Under the pieces are notes generated by a model. It saw nothing but the letters and a program-made list of their open reading frames with translations, was not told the origin of the DNA and ran no database searches. This document shows positions 19,380 to 29,567 of a DNA stretch of 64,000 bases, piece by piece (position 1 is the stretch's first letter; each line of letters starts with the position of its first letter). Source of the DNA: Prochlorococcus sp. AG-436-C14 (GTDB taxonomy: Bacteria; Cyanobacteriota; Cyanobacteriia; PCC-6307; Cyanobiaceae); NCBI GenBank assembly GCA_003209755.1, contig QCPD01000005.1:1-64000 (forward strand). Direction: 5' to 3'. The position numbers and the translations under genes were made by a program.

Positions 19380-20518
19380 TAATAGGTAGATTTCATTTGA
19401 ATGAAATTGTTCTCCTCTTGCTCCATTTCGGTAATACCTCTCTGTAACAAAGACTGAATTGAAACTCCCTTGGAATAAGAATTAAGCCACATCATTGATT
19501 GGTTTCCATTTATCAAAACAGATTCAATAGGTTGAAGTAGCTCAAACATATCAAGCTCCTTGGCCAAAGGAGTTACATCTAAGAGAAGTTCCTTTATCCA
19601 ATCACGGCATTTTATTTGTTTCCCATTTTCCCAATGAGATAGATTTGCATCAAGACTTGATTTAGCTGCAATCAAATCATTCTCATCTGCCAAAAGAGCC
19701 AATTCTTCTTGTGTTTTAGAGCTTGCCTCAATTGGATCAAATTTTTTCATATTATTTTTAAGATTAATAATTCTGAGCTCAAGTAACGCAGTAATAGCTA
19801 AAAGCAAATCAACATCAGTGACTAAATCACAAATCCTTAACTCTAATCTATTTATGATGTAAGGCCTTTCTGGACCATTTGGCCTTACGGATGTCCACAA
19901 ATGTCTTTCGTTTTGCATATTGCCCTGATCTAGTTGATCTTCAACCCATGCTACATAGTGTGAGTGATCCACAAACAAAGGTACATTGGAGGGGGTTTTA
20001 GGGAATTGAACCCATCTTTGAGAATGAGCACCTGTTGCATTTCCACCTACAAAAGGAGAACTAGCACTTAAGGCAAGAAATAATGATGCCTCACATCTAA
20101 CCAAGCGAAGGGCCGAAAAAAGTAAAGATAAATTTTCAATACCTATATTGATGTGAATACTTGCTGTTACAACATTCGTCCCATAGTTTTTTTCTATAAA
20201 TGAGTGATAAGAATTTTTTGAATCTGACCTTTCAAAAATTTTTGTATTGCCAAGACTAAGTGTACTTCCTGGCAGAATTGTAAGTTTTTGGCAATCAAGC
20301 CATTTCCTAAGTTTTTGTCTTGGTAGTAATAGTGCATGTTTTAAAACATCGTATCTTTGATCTGGAACAGTTATGTACTCCAAATTTCTTTGATCTGGTT
20401 CTTTAACGAAATCTGATAAATCTTCAGTAATAGCTGAAGCAACCCCTACATTTTCACCAGCATATGTGCCAGTAAAAAGCTCCACTTCAAACCCCTTGAA
20501 AAGCATAAAGTTGGTCAT
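19379..20518 (-). CDS. gshA: glutamate-cysteine ligase, cyanobacterial type
   Basis: A 379-aa enzyme of the cyanobacterial GshA class: N-terminal [12 protein letters not shown], then [11 protein letters not shown], and [20 protein letters not shown], followed by a glutamate/cysteine-binding region with [20 protein letters not shown]. It performs the first step of glutathione synthesis. The start ATG at 20518 overlaps the trpE stop (ATGA), giving MTNFMLFKG; a farther upstream codon at 20539 would run inside trpE and is less likely. It sits between trpE and ppc in the coupled run. Confidence 0.88.
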   Translation of the reverse strand: MTNFMLFKGFEVELFTGTYAGENVGVASAITEDLSDFVKEPDQRNLEYITVPDQRYDVLKHALLLPRQKLRKWLDCQKLTILPGSTLSLGNTKIFERSDSKNSYHSFIEKNYGTNVVTASIHINIGIENLSLLFSALRLVRCEASLFLALSASSPFVGGNATGAHSQRWVQFPKTPSNVPLFVDHSHYVAWVEDQLDQGNMQNERHLWTSVRPNGPERPYIINRLELRICDLVTDVDLLLAITALLELRIINLKNNMKKFDPIEASSKTQEELALLADENDLIAAKSSLDANLSHWENGKQIKCRDWIKELLLDVTPLAKELDMFELLQPIESVLINGNQSMMWLNSYSKGVSIQSLLQRGITEMEQEENNFIQMKSTY

Positions 20519-22035
20519 AAATCTTGGGGTTCTAAGCAAGCTAAAGCAGTAAACATCCCTTTCGCTTTATTTAAAGTTTCTTGATACTCATTAGCAGGAA
20601 TAGAATCTGCAACTACCCCTGCCCCGGCTTGTACTTGAACAGTAAAGTCATTTTTATTTTTCTTACGAACAACCATTGTTCTAATAGTAATAGCTGTATT
20701 CAAAGCTCCATTTAAATCAATAGACCCATAAACGCCTGAATAAGGACCTCTACGTTGTTTTTCTAATTGATTAACAAGTTGCATTGCTCTGATTTTCGGC
20801 GCTCCACTAACTGTTCCAGCGGGGAAAGAAGCAATTAATAAGTCCCAAACATCCTTTCCTTTTTTTAAAGTGCCTTCAACCTCACTGACTATGTGCATTA
20901 CATGCGAATATTTTTCAATAACCATTAATTCTTTAACGAACACACTCCCTGGAGTACAAACTCGACCTAAATCATTTCGACCTAAATCTACCAACATCAC
21001 ATGCTCGGCTCTTTCTTTGGGATCTTTCAAAAGATCTTTCTCTAGAACTGCATCTTCCAAATCATTTTTGCCTCTAGGACGTGTACCTGCAATTGGTCTC
21101 AAATTTGTTTGAATACCCTTTTCTGTTTGTTGGGCCTTAACCATTACCTCTGGACTAGAACCAATTAGTTGCCAGTCTCCAAAGTCAAAAAATGCCATAA
21201 ATGGAGAGGGATTAACCATCCTAAGACTTCGATATAGTTCAAAAGGTTTTTGCATCACAGTCGACTCCAATTTTTGACTAAGAACTAACTGAAAAACATC
21301 ACCTCGTTTAATAAATTCTTTTGCCTCCTCAACACTATGTTCATATTCTTTTTTTGATGTATTAATAGTCATATCAATAGATCTGTTAGCTTTTTGATTC
21401 CACTTTAAAGACTTTATAGGCTTTAATGGAGAGGCCATTAAAGCTTGAAGTTCATTTATTTGTTTACAGGCAATTTCATAAGCTTTTTGCGAAGAAACTC
21501 CATCACTTAGATTTCCATATGCAACAGCTGTTATAAGGCGCTTAACTTGATCAAAAATAAGAATTTTATCCATAAACATCCAAATACCATCAGGTAAGTC
21601 TTGATCTAATAATTCATAGGTAGGTACTGAGGGCTCAATCCATTGAATTAGTTCATATCCCCACATTCCAAAAAGCTGTCCCAGTTGTGGCAAACCAGAC
21701 AAAGAAACAGATTTATAAGGCTCAAGCATTTGTCTGAGTATTTCAATTGGATTTCCATGAAACTTTTCTTGTGTTCCATTTCTCCAGCACCTAGTCAATT
21801 CATCACCTCTTACTATTACCTTCCATAGAGGATCTGATGCCACAACACTCCATCTTCCTAGATTTTCTCCACCTTCTACTGATTCAAGTAATACTCCTGG
21901 AGGGCTATCATTTCCAACTTTCAGCCAAGTTGTAAGTGGAGTTTCTAAATCTGCAGGCCAACTTTTTGCCAAAGGGATGTAATTGGCCCCGTTGGACGCT
22001 GATAAAAGAAATTCTTCCTTATCTAAACTAAGCAT
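20515..22035 (-). CDS. trpE: anthranilate synthase component I
   Basis: About 506 aa, from the chorismate-utilising family. The C-terminal catalytic half has GDVFQLVLSQKLES, FDFGDWQLIGSSPEVMVK, PIAGTRPRGK, ELLMVDLGRNDLGRV-type sequence (EHVMLVDLGRNDLGRVCTPG), and SFPAGTVSGAPKIRAMQLV. The N-terminal regulatory half carries the tryptophan site (LLESVEGGENLGRWS). I choose ATG 22035 (MLSLDKEEF), seven codons inside the longest frame, because this is the usual N-terminus. It follows psaD by about 60 bp. Confidence 0.95.
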   Translation of the reverse strand: MLSLDKEEFLLSASNGANYIPLAKSWPADLETPLTTWLKVGNDSPPGVLLESVEGGENLGRWSVVASDPLWKVIVRGDELTRCWRNGTQEKFHGNPIEILRQMLEPYKSVSLSGLPQLGQLFGMWGYELIQWIEPSVPTYELLDQDLPDGIWMFMDKILIFDQVKRLITAVAYGNLSDGVSSQKAYEIACKQINELQALMASPLKPIKSLKWNQKANRSIDMTINTSKKEYEHSVEEAKEFIKRGDVFQLVLSQKLESTVMQKPFELYRSLRMVNPSPFMAFFDFGDWQLIGSSPEVMVKAQQTEKGIQTNLRPIAGTRPRGKNDLEDAVLEKDLLKDPKERAEHVMLVDLGRNDLGRVCTPGSVFVKELMVIEKYSHVMHIVSEVEGTLKKGKDVWDLLIASFPAGTVSGAPKIRAMQLVNQLEKQRRGPYSGVYGSIDLNGALNTAITIRTMVVRKKNKNDFTVQVQAGAGVVADSIPANEYQETLNKAKGMFTALACLEPQDL

Positions 22036-22096
22036 GACTGCATAATGGCAGCCCAATATATAGATTTAAAGGGGGCAAAAGTTTAAATTGAATGAC

Positions 22097-22522
22097 TCAT
22101 GCATCGTAAGTTTTTTTACCGCTAAATTTCAAACTTGCAGGATTTGGATTTTCTCCTATCCGTCTATTATTGTAACCCTCTTTCATGCGACCTTCATTAG
22201 GCTTCTCTGAGAAGACCCCATCTTTAGGGAAAAGTAATTCTCTATCTCCTCCAGGATAAATTCTATATATTTTACTTGTTTCAATTCTTGGTTTGAATCC
22301 CCTCAATTGAGTATTCAAAGCAAAACACTGTTCTTTCCTAGCAAAATACATGAGATTATCACCCTCATGCATCACTGCAGCTCCTCCAGTTGGCAGTTCA
22401 AAAACTTCAGACGTTTTACTTGTCCATGTAATTGCATATTTTTCTTCGGTTTCAGCCGAGTTTAATAAACCACCAGTGCTACCAATGTGCTTTGGAAGTG
22501 TCCCAGGTAATACTTCGGTCAT
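22097..22522 (-). CDS. psaD: photosystem I subunit II (PsaD)
   Basis: The 141-aa protein is PsaD, the stromal subunit that docks ferredoxin and stabilises PsaC. Diagnostic parts are [59 protein letters not shown] and the C-terminal [12 protein letters not shown]. It is near the family length of about 140 aa. It heads the psaD-trpE-gshA-ppc-GNAT minus-strand run, so those genes may be partly read through from the strong psaD promoter. Its own promoter should lie in the 97 bp below the kinase-like gene. Confidence 0.97.
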   Translation of the reverse strand: MTEVLPGTLPKHIGSTGGLLNSAETEEKYAITWTSKTSEVFELPTGGAAVMHEGDNLMYFARKEQCFALNTQLRGFKPRIETSKIYRIYPGGDRELLFPKDGVFSEKPNEGRMKEGYNNRRIGENPNPASLKFSGKKTYDA

Positions 22523-22619
22523 GTGCTCAATTAAATCAACTTATTCTTTATATTTTTTAAATTAGCACTTTATTTTGTGCCTTTTGACTCATTTCACCTC
22601 AACTTCACACGCGTCAACA

Positions 22620-24011
22620 TTAAGTCCCAAGATCAAATTCTTTTAATTCAGAAATAGGAAAAAATATCGTAATTCCACTATCTCGTCTATTAGTAAGACG
22701 GCCTCCAAGACTTTTTAAAAGTCTTTGAGTTGCAGCATGACTAAGCTGCAAATTACCAGTTGCGGGATTCCAACTAAGTACTGGTCCAATTTCTTCATTG
22801 GAAACACTTTCTGATATTCCAGAATTAGTAGTTGTGGAAAGATGAGTTAAGATTTGAAGCTTTAGTCTCTGTCCAGCTGGTCTTAATTTCAAAGTTAATT
22901 CTCCACCCGCTTGCAATCCACGACTATTCCTGTCAATAAGACCAGTCAACATTAATTCAAGCCCTTCTGAGTCACTCAAAACTTTTGGTAAATCCGGTGT
23001 TATGTCAAGAATAAGTTTCAACCCTTTTCGTTCTAACTGATTATTCCAGACTGGAGAAAGCATTGTAAGCATTTCACCTAAATCAGTTAAAGCTAAATTT
23101 GTTTGTTCAGGCTTGCTTCTCTCTAGCTCCACTGCATTGAAAATCAAACCAAAACGATCAATTTGTTCTGTACATTCAATATCTATTTGCTTCAAACGTG
23201 TTTCAACTATTTTAGGTAAATCTTGCTTTCTTAAAAGAGATCTTATTAAGGTTCTTATTGTCGCTAATGGAGTTCTAATTTCATGAGTTAAAGCTTCTAA
23301 CAATGAAATCTCACTATTTTTTGAACTTGATTGATGATCATTAATTAAGCTATCTGGCAAAGGTTGAATATTCAAACTTGGTGCAATATCTGCGAGACGT
23401 TGAGATAGTAGAGGCCAAAATACTTTAGATAAATCATCATTTGTTTTCAGCTGTCCCATCTCTCCAAGTGCGTTTCGGAGATTATTTGCTTGTTCAATAT
23501 TTTCTGTATTCAATCTATTATCAAGTAATGTCAAAAGATCACTCAAAGTCTCAGGATCACTTCGCATTAATAATTTTCTTTCCTGAGATTTACCTTCCAG
23601 AGCTAAAGCAATTTGAATTTCAGGAGTAATAACAATTAGCAATGGATCATTTCCATCTTCCTCCAAAAGAGTCAATCGCTCATAGCCTGAAGAATCATCG
23701 TGAAAATCCATCGAAACTGATTGACTTGGAGGCAGCATCCCAATAGAGGGATTTGCAAGATTTAACAAATCCTTTGGGGCCCAAACCCAACCTTGAAATT
23801 TCTTGAGTAATTTAGGCTCGTATAATGCTGGCAAAGGGGATGACAACCATAAACCCCTTGTGAGGTTCATTGGTAGCAGGATGTCTGACTGAAGGGTATC
23901 AAGAGCTGCCCACCACATTCTCCTGACTGCAGACTCACTGCAAGTGGCGTGAGGAACACCTTCAGCCATTCTTTCTTGTAAAGCTTTAATAGTTACAAAA
24001 GGCGCGGTCAC
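22620..24011 (-). CDS. histidine-kinase-like protein with degenerate ATPase domain
   Basis: A 463-aa protein. About residues 1-230 form an unknown sensory part, soluble with no clear membrane helices. A standard dimerisation H-box LLEALTHEIRTPLATIRTLI follows, with His243. Where the ATPase N-box should be stands LELMLTGLIDRNSRGLQAGG, with the key Asn displaced by Arg, and no DxGxG box is visible. The G2-like stretch TGNLQLSHAATQRLLKSLGG lacks the GxGLGL pattern. It therefore keeps the phospho-acceptor His but may not bind ATP. No response regulator gene is adjacent. It precedes psaD by 97 bp. Confidence 0.7.
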   Translation of the reverse strand: MTAPFVTIKALQERMAEGVPHATCSESAVRRMWWAALDTLQSDILLPMNLTRGLWLSSPLPALYEPKLLKKFQGWVWAPKDLLNLANPSIGMLPPSQSVSMDFHDDSSGYERLTLLEEDGNDPLLIVITPEIQIALALEGKSQERKLLMRSDPETLSDLLTLLDNRLNTENIEQANNLRNALGEMGQLKTNDDLSKVFWPLLSQRLADIAPSLNIQPLPDSLINDHQSSSKNSEISLLEALTHEIRTPLATIRTLIRSLLRKQDLPKIVETRLKQIDIECTEQIDRFGLIFNAVELERSKPEQTNLALTDLGEMLTMLSPVWNNQLERKGLKLILDITPDLPKVLSDSEGLELMLTGLIDRNSRGLQAGGELTLKLRPAGQRLKLQILTHLSTTTNSGISESVSNEEIGPVLSWNPATGNLQLSHAATQRLLKSLGGRLTNRRDSGITIFFPISELKEFDLGT

Positions 24012-24451
24012 GAAATCCTCCGAACCTCATACAAACCTTTAAATCCATTTGATTGATTAGATTTTAAAGGATGAAAAAGCATAGAAAGTAAAGTTCAACT
24101 CGTGAAGGTGCTTAGCTGACTATCTCAAATAAATTGATAGAAAATTGCAAAGTCAATCTCAATCAATCTATTTAAGAGGCAATAAAGACTCTCTGAACAA
24201 ATTAAGTTCGTCAGAGTTAATTCGTCTATGAGCCAGGATTAACAAGGAGAAATGAAGCCCTTAAACCCAAGAGAACATATTAACTAATACAATGAAACTA
24301 ATGTTTAATCTAAAAGTGAGGATTCCTTCCTTTACATAGATGAAAAACTTAACCCCAAGATGGTATTTAGTTATTAACTATGTATGAATCTCAAAGCTCA
24401 ATTGCGACTAAATTAATATTTTGAAAAATAAAGATACTCTAAATTATTTAA
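24012..24451. other. 440-bp intergenic region, no gene seen
   Basis: This gap lies upstream of the kinase-like gene and downstream of rodA, which sits beyond it on the same strand. It should hold the kinase promoter (minus strand). I see one imperfect hairpin at 24188-24217 (ACTCT/AGAGT with inner TGAAC/GTTCG) and a short palindrome (TAGTTA/TAACTA) near 24370. A tiny 11-codon ORF at 24252 follows AAGGAG, but the spacing is too short to trust. No RNA gene was recognised. Confidence 0.5.
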
Positions 24452-25723
24452 TCAAAGGTTTTTTCTTATAGACTGACCTCTTCTAGAGACAGATAAACAT
24501 AAGCCCAGACTTAAAAAATTAACAAATAACGCTGTTCTTCCATAGCTCATAAAAGGCAATGGGATGCCAGTTACAGGGCCTAGACCAATAGTCATGAATA
24601 CATTCACCATAATTTGAAAGATAAACATTGAGGCTATTCCGATAACGATCAGAGATTCAAAATTAGTTCGCGCCTCAGTAGCTATCTTTATTAGTCGAAA
24701 AATTAGAATAAAAAATAGAAATAAGACGAATAAAGTACCTAAAAAACCTGTCTCTTCGCCAAGTGCACTAAAAATGAAATCAGTATGTTGCTCTGGAATA
24801 AATTTTAATTTAGTTAATTGACCTTGCATCAGACCTGATCCAAGCAATCCACCAGATCCAATGCCTATTTTGCTTTGAAGCATATGATATCCACCACCTA
24901 AAGGATCTTGGCTAGGATTAAGAAAAAGAATTAATCGATCTCTTTGGTAATCTCTTAAAACAGTTTCCCAAAACCAAGGCGATATTTTAGCTATTAATAA
25001 ATGAAAAAAAACAACGACTAATGTTAGTAATTGTTTTTGATTAGGAAGAGACTTATAAGACAAAAAACCAATTATTGGAATCCATATCAACAGTCCAAAT
25101 TGATATGAGTATGCTAGTAATCCTGTAAACAAAGTAGCCAAAACAATAAATGCCCACTCATATGGCATCCCTGACCAATACAACATTCCAAGAAGTATCG
25201 CTCCAAAGACAAGAGATGTACCAAGATCAGGTTGTATAAACACTAAAATCCAAGGTAAGAAGGAAATCAATAAAGGTTTAATTAAATGAGATAAATCAGA
25301 AAACCTTTTTCGATCTAAAATAGAAGCTAAGATAAGTATTAAAGTTAATTTGGCAAATTCCGATGGTTGAATATACAATCCGGCAAAGCTCAACCATCTT
25401 TGTGCTCCCAATGCAGAAGTACCACTAAAATTGACATACAAAAGTGTTAAAATAGTCAAAAAATATATTGGTAAAATATATTTTCGTATATTTTGTAATG
25501 GAAATTGAGCTAAAAAACAAACAATTAAATACCCTATATAAGCAATAATTGAATGTTGATACCAATCTGTAATTCTAAGATTTCTTTGAGTACTTGCAAT
25601 CAAAAAACAAGATAAATGTACTAAAATAAAAGGTACAATCCAAATAATTAAATCTATATCTTTCCAAATTTTTTTATTTCTAACTATTTTAAAAGTAGAT
25701 ATTTTATTGCGACCAAAACCCAT
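24452..25723 (-). CDS. rodA: rod-shape peptidoglycan glycosyltransferase RodA (SEDS)
   Basis: The 423-aa multi-span membrane protein has SEDS-family marks: GAQRWLSFAGLYIQPSEFAK, QPDLGTSLVFGAILLGML, DPLGGGYHMLQSKIGIGSGG, and FIPEQHTDFIFSALGEETGF followed by GIPLPFMSYGRTALF. SEDS proteins polymerise lipid II with a class B PBP partner. RodA serves side-wall growth, while FtsW is the division paralogue; the absence of a division cluster nearby and the RodA-like GGGYH loop favour RodA. It lies 13 bp after mrp on the minus strand, probably one transcript. Confidence 0.9.
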   Translation of the reverse strand: MGFGRNKISTFKIVRNKKIWKDIDLIIWIVPFILVHLSCFLIASTQRNLRITDWYQHSIIAYIGYLIVCFLAQFPLQNIRKYILPIYFLTILTLLYVNFSGTSALGAQRWLSFAGLYIQPSEFAKLTLILILASILDRKRFSDLSHLIKPLLISFLPWILVFIQPDLGTSLVFGAILLGMLYWSGMPYEWAFIVLATLFTGLLAYSYQFGLLIWIPIIGFLSYKSLPNQKQLLTLVVVFFHLLIAKISPWFWETVLRDYQRDRLILFLNPSQDPLGGGYHMLQSKIGIGSGGLLGSGLMQGQLTKLKFIPEQHTDFIFSALGEETGFLGTLFVLFLFFILIFRLIKIATEARTNFESLIVIGIASMFIFQIMVNVFMTIGLGPVTGIPLPFMSYGRTALFVNFLSLGLCLSVSRRGQSIRKNL

Positions 25724-25736
25724 AATTATATTGAAA

Positions 25737-26822
25737 TCAATCTATAACAGATAAAGTCTTACATAAAGTTCCAGCCAGTTCTAAAAATACTTTTGCTGTT
25801 ATTGAATCTCGAGATGTATGAACTACTGGTAGATCCTTACCTGTACCAGAAAAAGTATCTGATTCTATTGGTATTTTAGAAAGTAATGGGACATTATTTT
25901 CTTTAGCTAATTGATTACCTCCTCCTGAACCAAAAATCTCATATGATTTTTGTGGTTGATCTGGAGGGATAAAACACGTCATATTTTCGATGACTCCGAG
26001 TACAGGAATATTCATTTGTTTAAACATTGCCAACCCCCTTCTTGAGTCTTGAAGAGATACATTTTGTGGAGTTGTTACTATTACCACTCCTGCCATCGGG
26101 ACTGCTTGAGCCAAAGAGAGTTGAGCATCGCCAGTGCCGGGAGGAAGATCTACTATTAAAAAATCTCGTTCACCCCAAGAAGCTTGATATAAAAATTGTC
26201 TAATAATTCCATTAAGCATTGGGCCACGCCAAATTACTGGCTGATTTTGATCAATCAATAATCCCATTGATACCATTCCGATTCCACATGTTTCGATAGG
26301 AATTATCTTTTGCTCTGCACCCGAACCACTGACTTCAGGAGTTATTTCGCTAACACCGAGCATATAAGGCGTATTTGGTCCATAGATATCAGCATCAAGC
26401 AAGCCAACCTTGAAACCCTTTTGACTGAGGGCACAAGCCAAATTTACGGCAACAGTACTTTTACCGACACCACCTTTACCGCTACTTATCGCGATAACAT
26501 TTTTCACTTTTGGTATTGGAGTTAATCCCTGAGATTGGCTACCATGTCCAGCTTGACCAATAGGAGACTCTTGAGATGGTAATGAATCACCTATCTCAAT
26601 TTGTACTTCTTCTATATCTTCCAATAACGTAATGCTTTCCCTAATCTCATTTGCTATTTGACCTCTTTGAGCTACAGCAAAATTAGGGAGAGACAGTCTT
26701 ACAACAATTTTCGGTGGCTTCACTGAAACTATTTCCAACCATCCAAGTTCAACAATAGATCGTTCACTCCCGACATCTTTGACTGAATTAAACGCTTTTA
26801 AAATCTTCTCGTTGGTTTCCAT
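25737..26822 (-). CDS. mrp: Mrp/ApbC-family iron-sulfur carrier ATPase
   Basis: In the 361-aa protein, residues 1-90 form a MIP18/FeSAR-type (DUF59) domain. A deviant Walker A ISSGKGGVGKSTVAVNLACA follows, then DADIYGPNTPYMLG and DFLIVDLPPGTGDAQLS. These define the Mrp/NBP35 family of P-loop proteins that bind and deliver Fe-S clusters. The CxxC pair used by NBP35 for a bridging cluster is not obvious at the C-terminus; only isolated Cys residues appear. It starts 178 bp before divergent hemF and precedes rodA. Confidence 0.92.
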   Translation of the reverse strand: METNEKILKAFNSVKDVGSERSIVELGWLEIVSVKPPKIVVRLSLPNFAVAQRGQIANEIRESITLLEDIEEVQIEIGDSLPSQESPIGQAGHGSQSQGLTPIPKVKNVIAISSGKGGVGKSTVAVNLACALSQKGFKVGLLDADIYGPNTPYMLGVSEITPEVSGSGAEQKIIPIETCGIGMVSMGLLIDQNQPVIWRGPMLNGIIRQFLYQASWGERDFLIVDLPPGTGDAQLSLAQAVPMAGVVIVTTPQNVSLQDSRRGLAMFKQMNIPVLGVIENMTCFIPPDQPQKSYEIFGSGGGNQLAKENNVPLLSKIPIESDTFSGTGKDLPVVHTSRDSITAKVFLELAGTLCKTLSVID

Positions 26823-27000
26823 TCTTAATTTCTATTACATTCGATAATAGTAAAAAAATGGACACATATTCCAGCTGATGATCTATTGATATTGCCTTTA
26901 GTAATAACTAAAAACTATTTGCAATACAAACTTTTCCAATATTGGTGTGAAAATTGCATCATTTGAAAGTATTTTTTAGAGAAATCAAAATACGATTAAT

Positions 27001-28047
27001 TTGTCCTCCTCACAAGATCAAGCCAATTTACCGGCAAAAAACTCAAGAGATCGAGCCAAAAAGCTTGTTTTAGGGCTTCAAGATGAAATTTGTTCTGGCT
27101 TGGAGACTATTGATGGAGAAGGCAAATTCATAGAAGAATCTTGGGAAAGACCAGAGGGTGGTGGTGGACGCTCAAGAGTCTTGAAAGATGGACAAATCTT
27201 TGAACAAGCAGGGGTGAATTTTTCTGAAGTACATGGGAATGAACTTCCACCCTCAATCATTAGCCAAAGACCAGAAGCAAAAGGTCACTCGTGGTTTGCG
27301 ACAGGAACCTCAATGGTTCTTCACCCCAAAAGTCCCTATATACCAACTGTTCATCTTAATTACAGATATTTTGAAGCAGGTCCTGTTTGGTGGTTTGGGG
27401 GAGGAGCAGATTTAACTCCTTTCTATCCGTATCTATCTGATACGCGTCACTTTCATTCATGTCATAAAGCCGCATGTAACACAATTAACGAAGATCTTCA
27501 TAAGGTTTTCAAACCATGGTGTGACGAATATTTCTTCCTAAAACATCGAAATGAGACCCGAGGAGTTGGAGGTATTTTTTATGACTATCAAGATGGATCA
27601 GGTTTACTTTATAAAGGGCAAAACTCCAATGGGATGGCATCTAAGATTTCAAAAGAACTAGGAAACTATTCTTTAAGTTGGGAAAATCTTTTTTCACTTG
27701 CCAAAGCTTGCGGACAGGCATTTCTGCCCTCCTATGAGCCAATAATAAAAAAACGAAAAAATCAAACTTTTTCAACCAAAGAAAGAGACTTTCAACTATA
27801 CAGGCGAGGTAGATATGCTGAGTTCAATTTGGTATGGGATAGAGGAACCATTTTTGGATTACAAACGAATGGAAGAACGGAGTCAATATTGATGTCATTA
27901 CCGCCCTTGGCAAGATGGGAGTATGGATATAAGCCAGAGACAAATTCACGCGAGGCACTGTTAACAGATCTATTTACAAAGCCTCAAGACTGGTTTACAG
28001 ATAAATCACTTGAAGAGAGGTGTCTCTCTCATCAAGCATTGGATTAG
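27001..28047 (+). CDS. hemF: coproporphyrinogen III oxidase, oxygen-dependent
   Basis: A 348-aa Hem[41 protein letters not shown], the signature [16 protein letters not shown], and GIFYDYQDG. It converts coproporphyrinogen III to protoporphyrinogen IX for heme, chlorophyll and bilin synthesis. The start is TTG at 27001; an in-frame stop at 26977 and the lack of ATG or GTG nearby leave little choice. It stands alone, divergent from mrp and convergent with the amidase-like gene (11-bp gap). Confidence 0.96.
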   Translation: MSSSQDQANLPAKNSRDRAKKLVLGLQDEICSGLETIDGEGKFIEESWERPEGGGGRSRVLKDGQIFEQAGVNFSEVHGNELPPSIISQRPEAKGHSWFATGTSMVLHPKSPYIPTVHLNYRYFEAGPVWWFGGGADLTPFYPYLSDTRHFHSCHKAACNTINEDLHKVFKPWCDEYFFLKHRNETRGVGGIFYDYQDGSGLLYKGQNSNGMASKISKELGNYSLSWENLFSLAKACGQAFLPSYEPIIKKRKNQTFSTKERDFQLYRRGRYAEFNLVWDRGTIFGLQTNGRTESILMSLPPLARWEYGYKPETNSREALLTDLFTKPQDWFTDKSLEERCLSHQALD

Positions 28048-28058
28048 ATGTAGAACTT

Positions 28059-28814
28059 CTAAATTATTCCATTTAAAAAAGCCTGAACTATTTCATTTGC
28101 TATGAACTTTATTGTTCTTTTCCTAGTTTTTAAATTTCTGAGATTTTTTTCTAGCAAACCTTCTAGTTTCCCAATTTCCAGAATCCTGATTTGCCTTCTT
28201 GAAGCACCTAACCCTCCTCTAAATAAAACAGGAAACCGTCCAAATGTTCTTGCGATTGACTCATCTATTTTATTTGGCGTACCGAAAAAAGGAGGGATCA
28301 AGCCTGAACCAACTCCATACTTACCATATGCATCAAAATGAATCTCAAGCGCATACCCACCATTCTTCACAAATTTCCTCCCTACTGACCAATTCGTTCT
28401 TGGATCATTAGCATCATCGATATTTCTTATCCCTGGGTCATAAGATCTGATATCTAAACCTTTCTTTTTACCAAGTTTTACAATTGATTCTTGTAATTTT
28501 AAATTCCAAAATAGTTCGTCACTAATTTCAGAATGCATGGGATTCAAACCAAACTTATCAACAGCTTCACCAGGAGTTCCAGCTCCAGCAAATCCCTGAG
28601 AGTCAGCATGCCCGGCTAAAATTAAAATAGGAATATTTCTATCTACATCTTTACTTCCGACCCAAGTTGCAGGAATGTTAGATCTTTCTCCAATAATTAG
28701 ATCAAGATCTTCATTGATATTTAAATTCCTATTGCAATATACTTGAGAAAAAGCATAAAAAAGAATTATAAATGAAATAAACCTAAAAGTATTTGATACT
28801 TGATTTTTCACCAA
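28059..28814 (-). CDS. exported amidase_3-like protein, divergent
   Basis: The 251-aa protein starts with a basic N-terminus and a hydrophobic segment (FRFISFIILFYAFSQVYC), consistent with a signal peptide or anchor. The rest resembles N-acetylmuramoyl-L-alanine amidase type 3: IPILILAGHADSQGFAG (zinc His), NPMHSEISDELFW (Glu), and YALEIHFDAYGKYG (second His, as in SIHANA). The motifs are loose, so a zinc peptidoglycan amidase is a suggestion, not a firm call. It sits 10 bp after the CCB-like gene, possibly co-transcribed. Confidence 0.5.
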   Translation of the reverse strand: MVKNQVSNTFRFISFIILFYAFSQVYCNRNLNINEDLDLIIGERSNIPATWVGSKDVDRNIPILILAGHADSQGFAGAGTPGEAVDKFGLNPMHSEISDELFWNLKLQESIVKLGKKKGLDIRSYDPGIRNIDDANDPRTNWSVGRKFVKNGGYALEIHFDAYGKYGVGSGLIPPFFGTPNKIDESIARTFGRFPVLFRGGLGASRRQIRILEIGKLEGLLEKNLRNLKTRKRTIKFIANEIVQAFLNGII

Positions 28815-28824
28815 AAAATATTAC

Positions 28825-29382
28825 TTAAATCGGGGAAGAAAGTAGAGAATTTTCACTACTAAGTTCAAGAGTTTCTGATAACTCTAATTGAATTGCTATC
28901 AGTTCATCACGATGAGCTTTTATTCGTAAAATACAGGTACTTGATATATCTGAACTTAATAACTTAACCTCCAATGATTCCTCTCTTTTAGATTTTTTAC
29001 GATAAATCATGCCAGTCAAAGGTGCACCTATTACTGCAAGTAGCAAAGGCCACCAACTCAAAGCAGGGTAAAGCTGAATCAAAACCAGACCCAAACAGGC
29101 TGAACCAACTCCTCCGAGGCAAGATAAAAAGATCGTCAAAAAAGTACTAGCAGCAACATTTCCATTAAAGATCAACAGTTTTTCTTGAGCATTACCTCCA
29201 TTTTTTTGCCAACCACGCTCTTCCAACCACAAACTAACTCCGTTCAAGACTTCTAGAGGAGGCAAAGGAGACTGAACATCTACAACCGTTGTTCTGTCCT
29301 TACTTGCCGCTCGCAAAAAAAACCCCAAACCTATCGCCAATAAGATAGTAAGAAATAAGGTTGAGGAGAATGCAGATTGCAT
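28825..29382 (-). CDS. cytochrome b6f cofactor-assembly protein (CCB family)
   Basis: A 185-aa membrane protein: an N-terminal helix (TLFLTILLAIGLGFFLRAAS), then VSLWLEERGWQKNGG, a pair of helices across 75-125 (FLTIFLSCLGGVGSACLGLV; WWPLLLAVIGAPLTGMIYRK), and a soluble C-terminal domain. This matches the cyanobacterial CCB family (complex C subunit B assembly), which attaches heme c-i to cytochrome b6 covalently. I cannot separate the CCB2/CCB4 subtypes. It precedes the amidase-like gene and is divergent from the RNase D-like gene. Confidence 0.7.
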   Translation of the reverse strand: MQSAFSSTLFLTILLAIGLGFFLRAASKDRTTVVDVQSPLPPLEVLNGVSLWLEERGWQKNGGNAQEKLLIFNGNVAASTFLTIFLSCLGGVGSACLGLVLIQLYPALSWWPLLLAVIGAPLTGMIYRKKSKREESLEVKLLSSDISSTCILRIKAHRDELIAIQLELSETLELSSENSLLSSPI

Positions 29383-29567
29383 CTCAAAAATCCGACCTAT
29401 ATTATTTTACTTGTTATGGCAAACATAGCTACAAAAGTGAGCTAAAAAAATTAAAAAAATAAGTAAAGGTAAAATCGTTCAATTTATTGAATATTTTTTA
29501 TCATTTAAGGCATTAGAATTAGATCGTACAGAATAACTCAATCAATTAAATTCCCAGTAAATTTGTT

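Noticed and set aside
24252..24287. 11-codon ORF after AAGGAG
   Set aside because: The ribosome site is only 2-3 bases from the ATG, the peptide is very short, and nothing else supports it.
28102..28341. 79-codon plus-strand frame
   Set aside because: It is antisense to the amidase-like gene, with no start context or family match.
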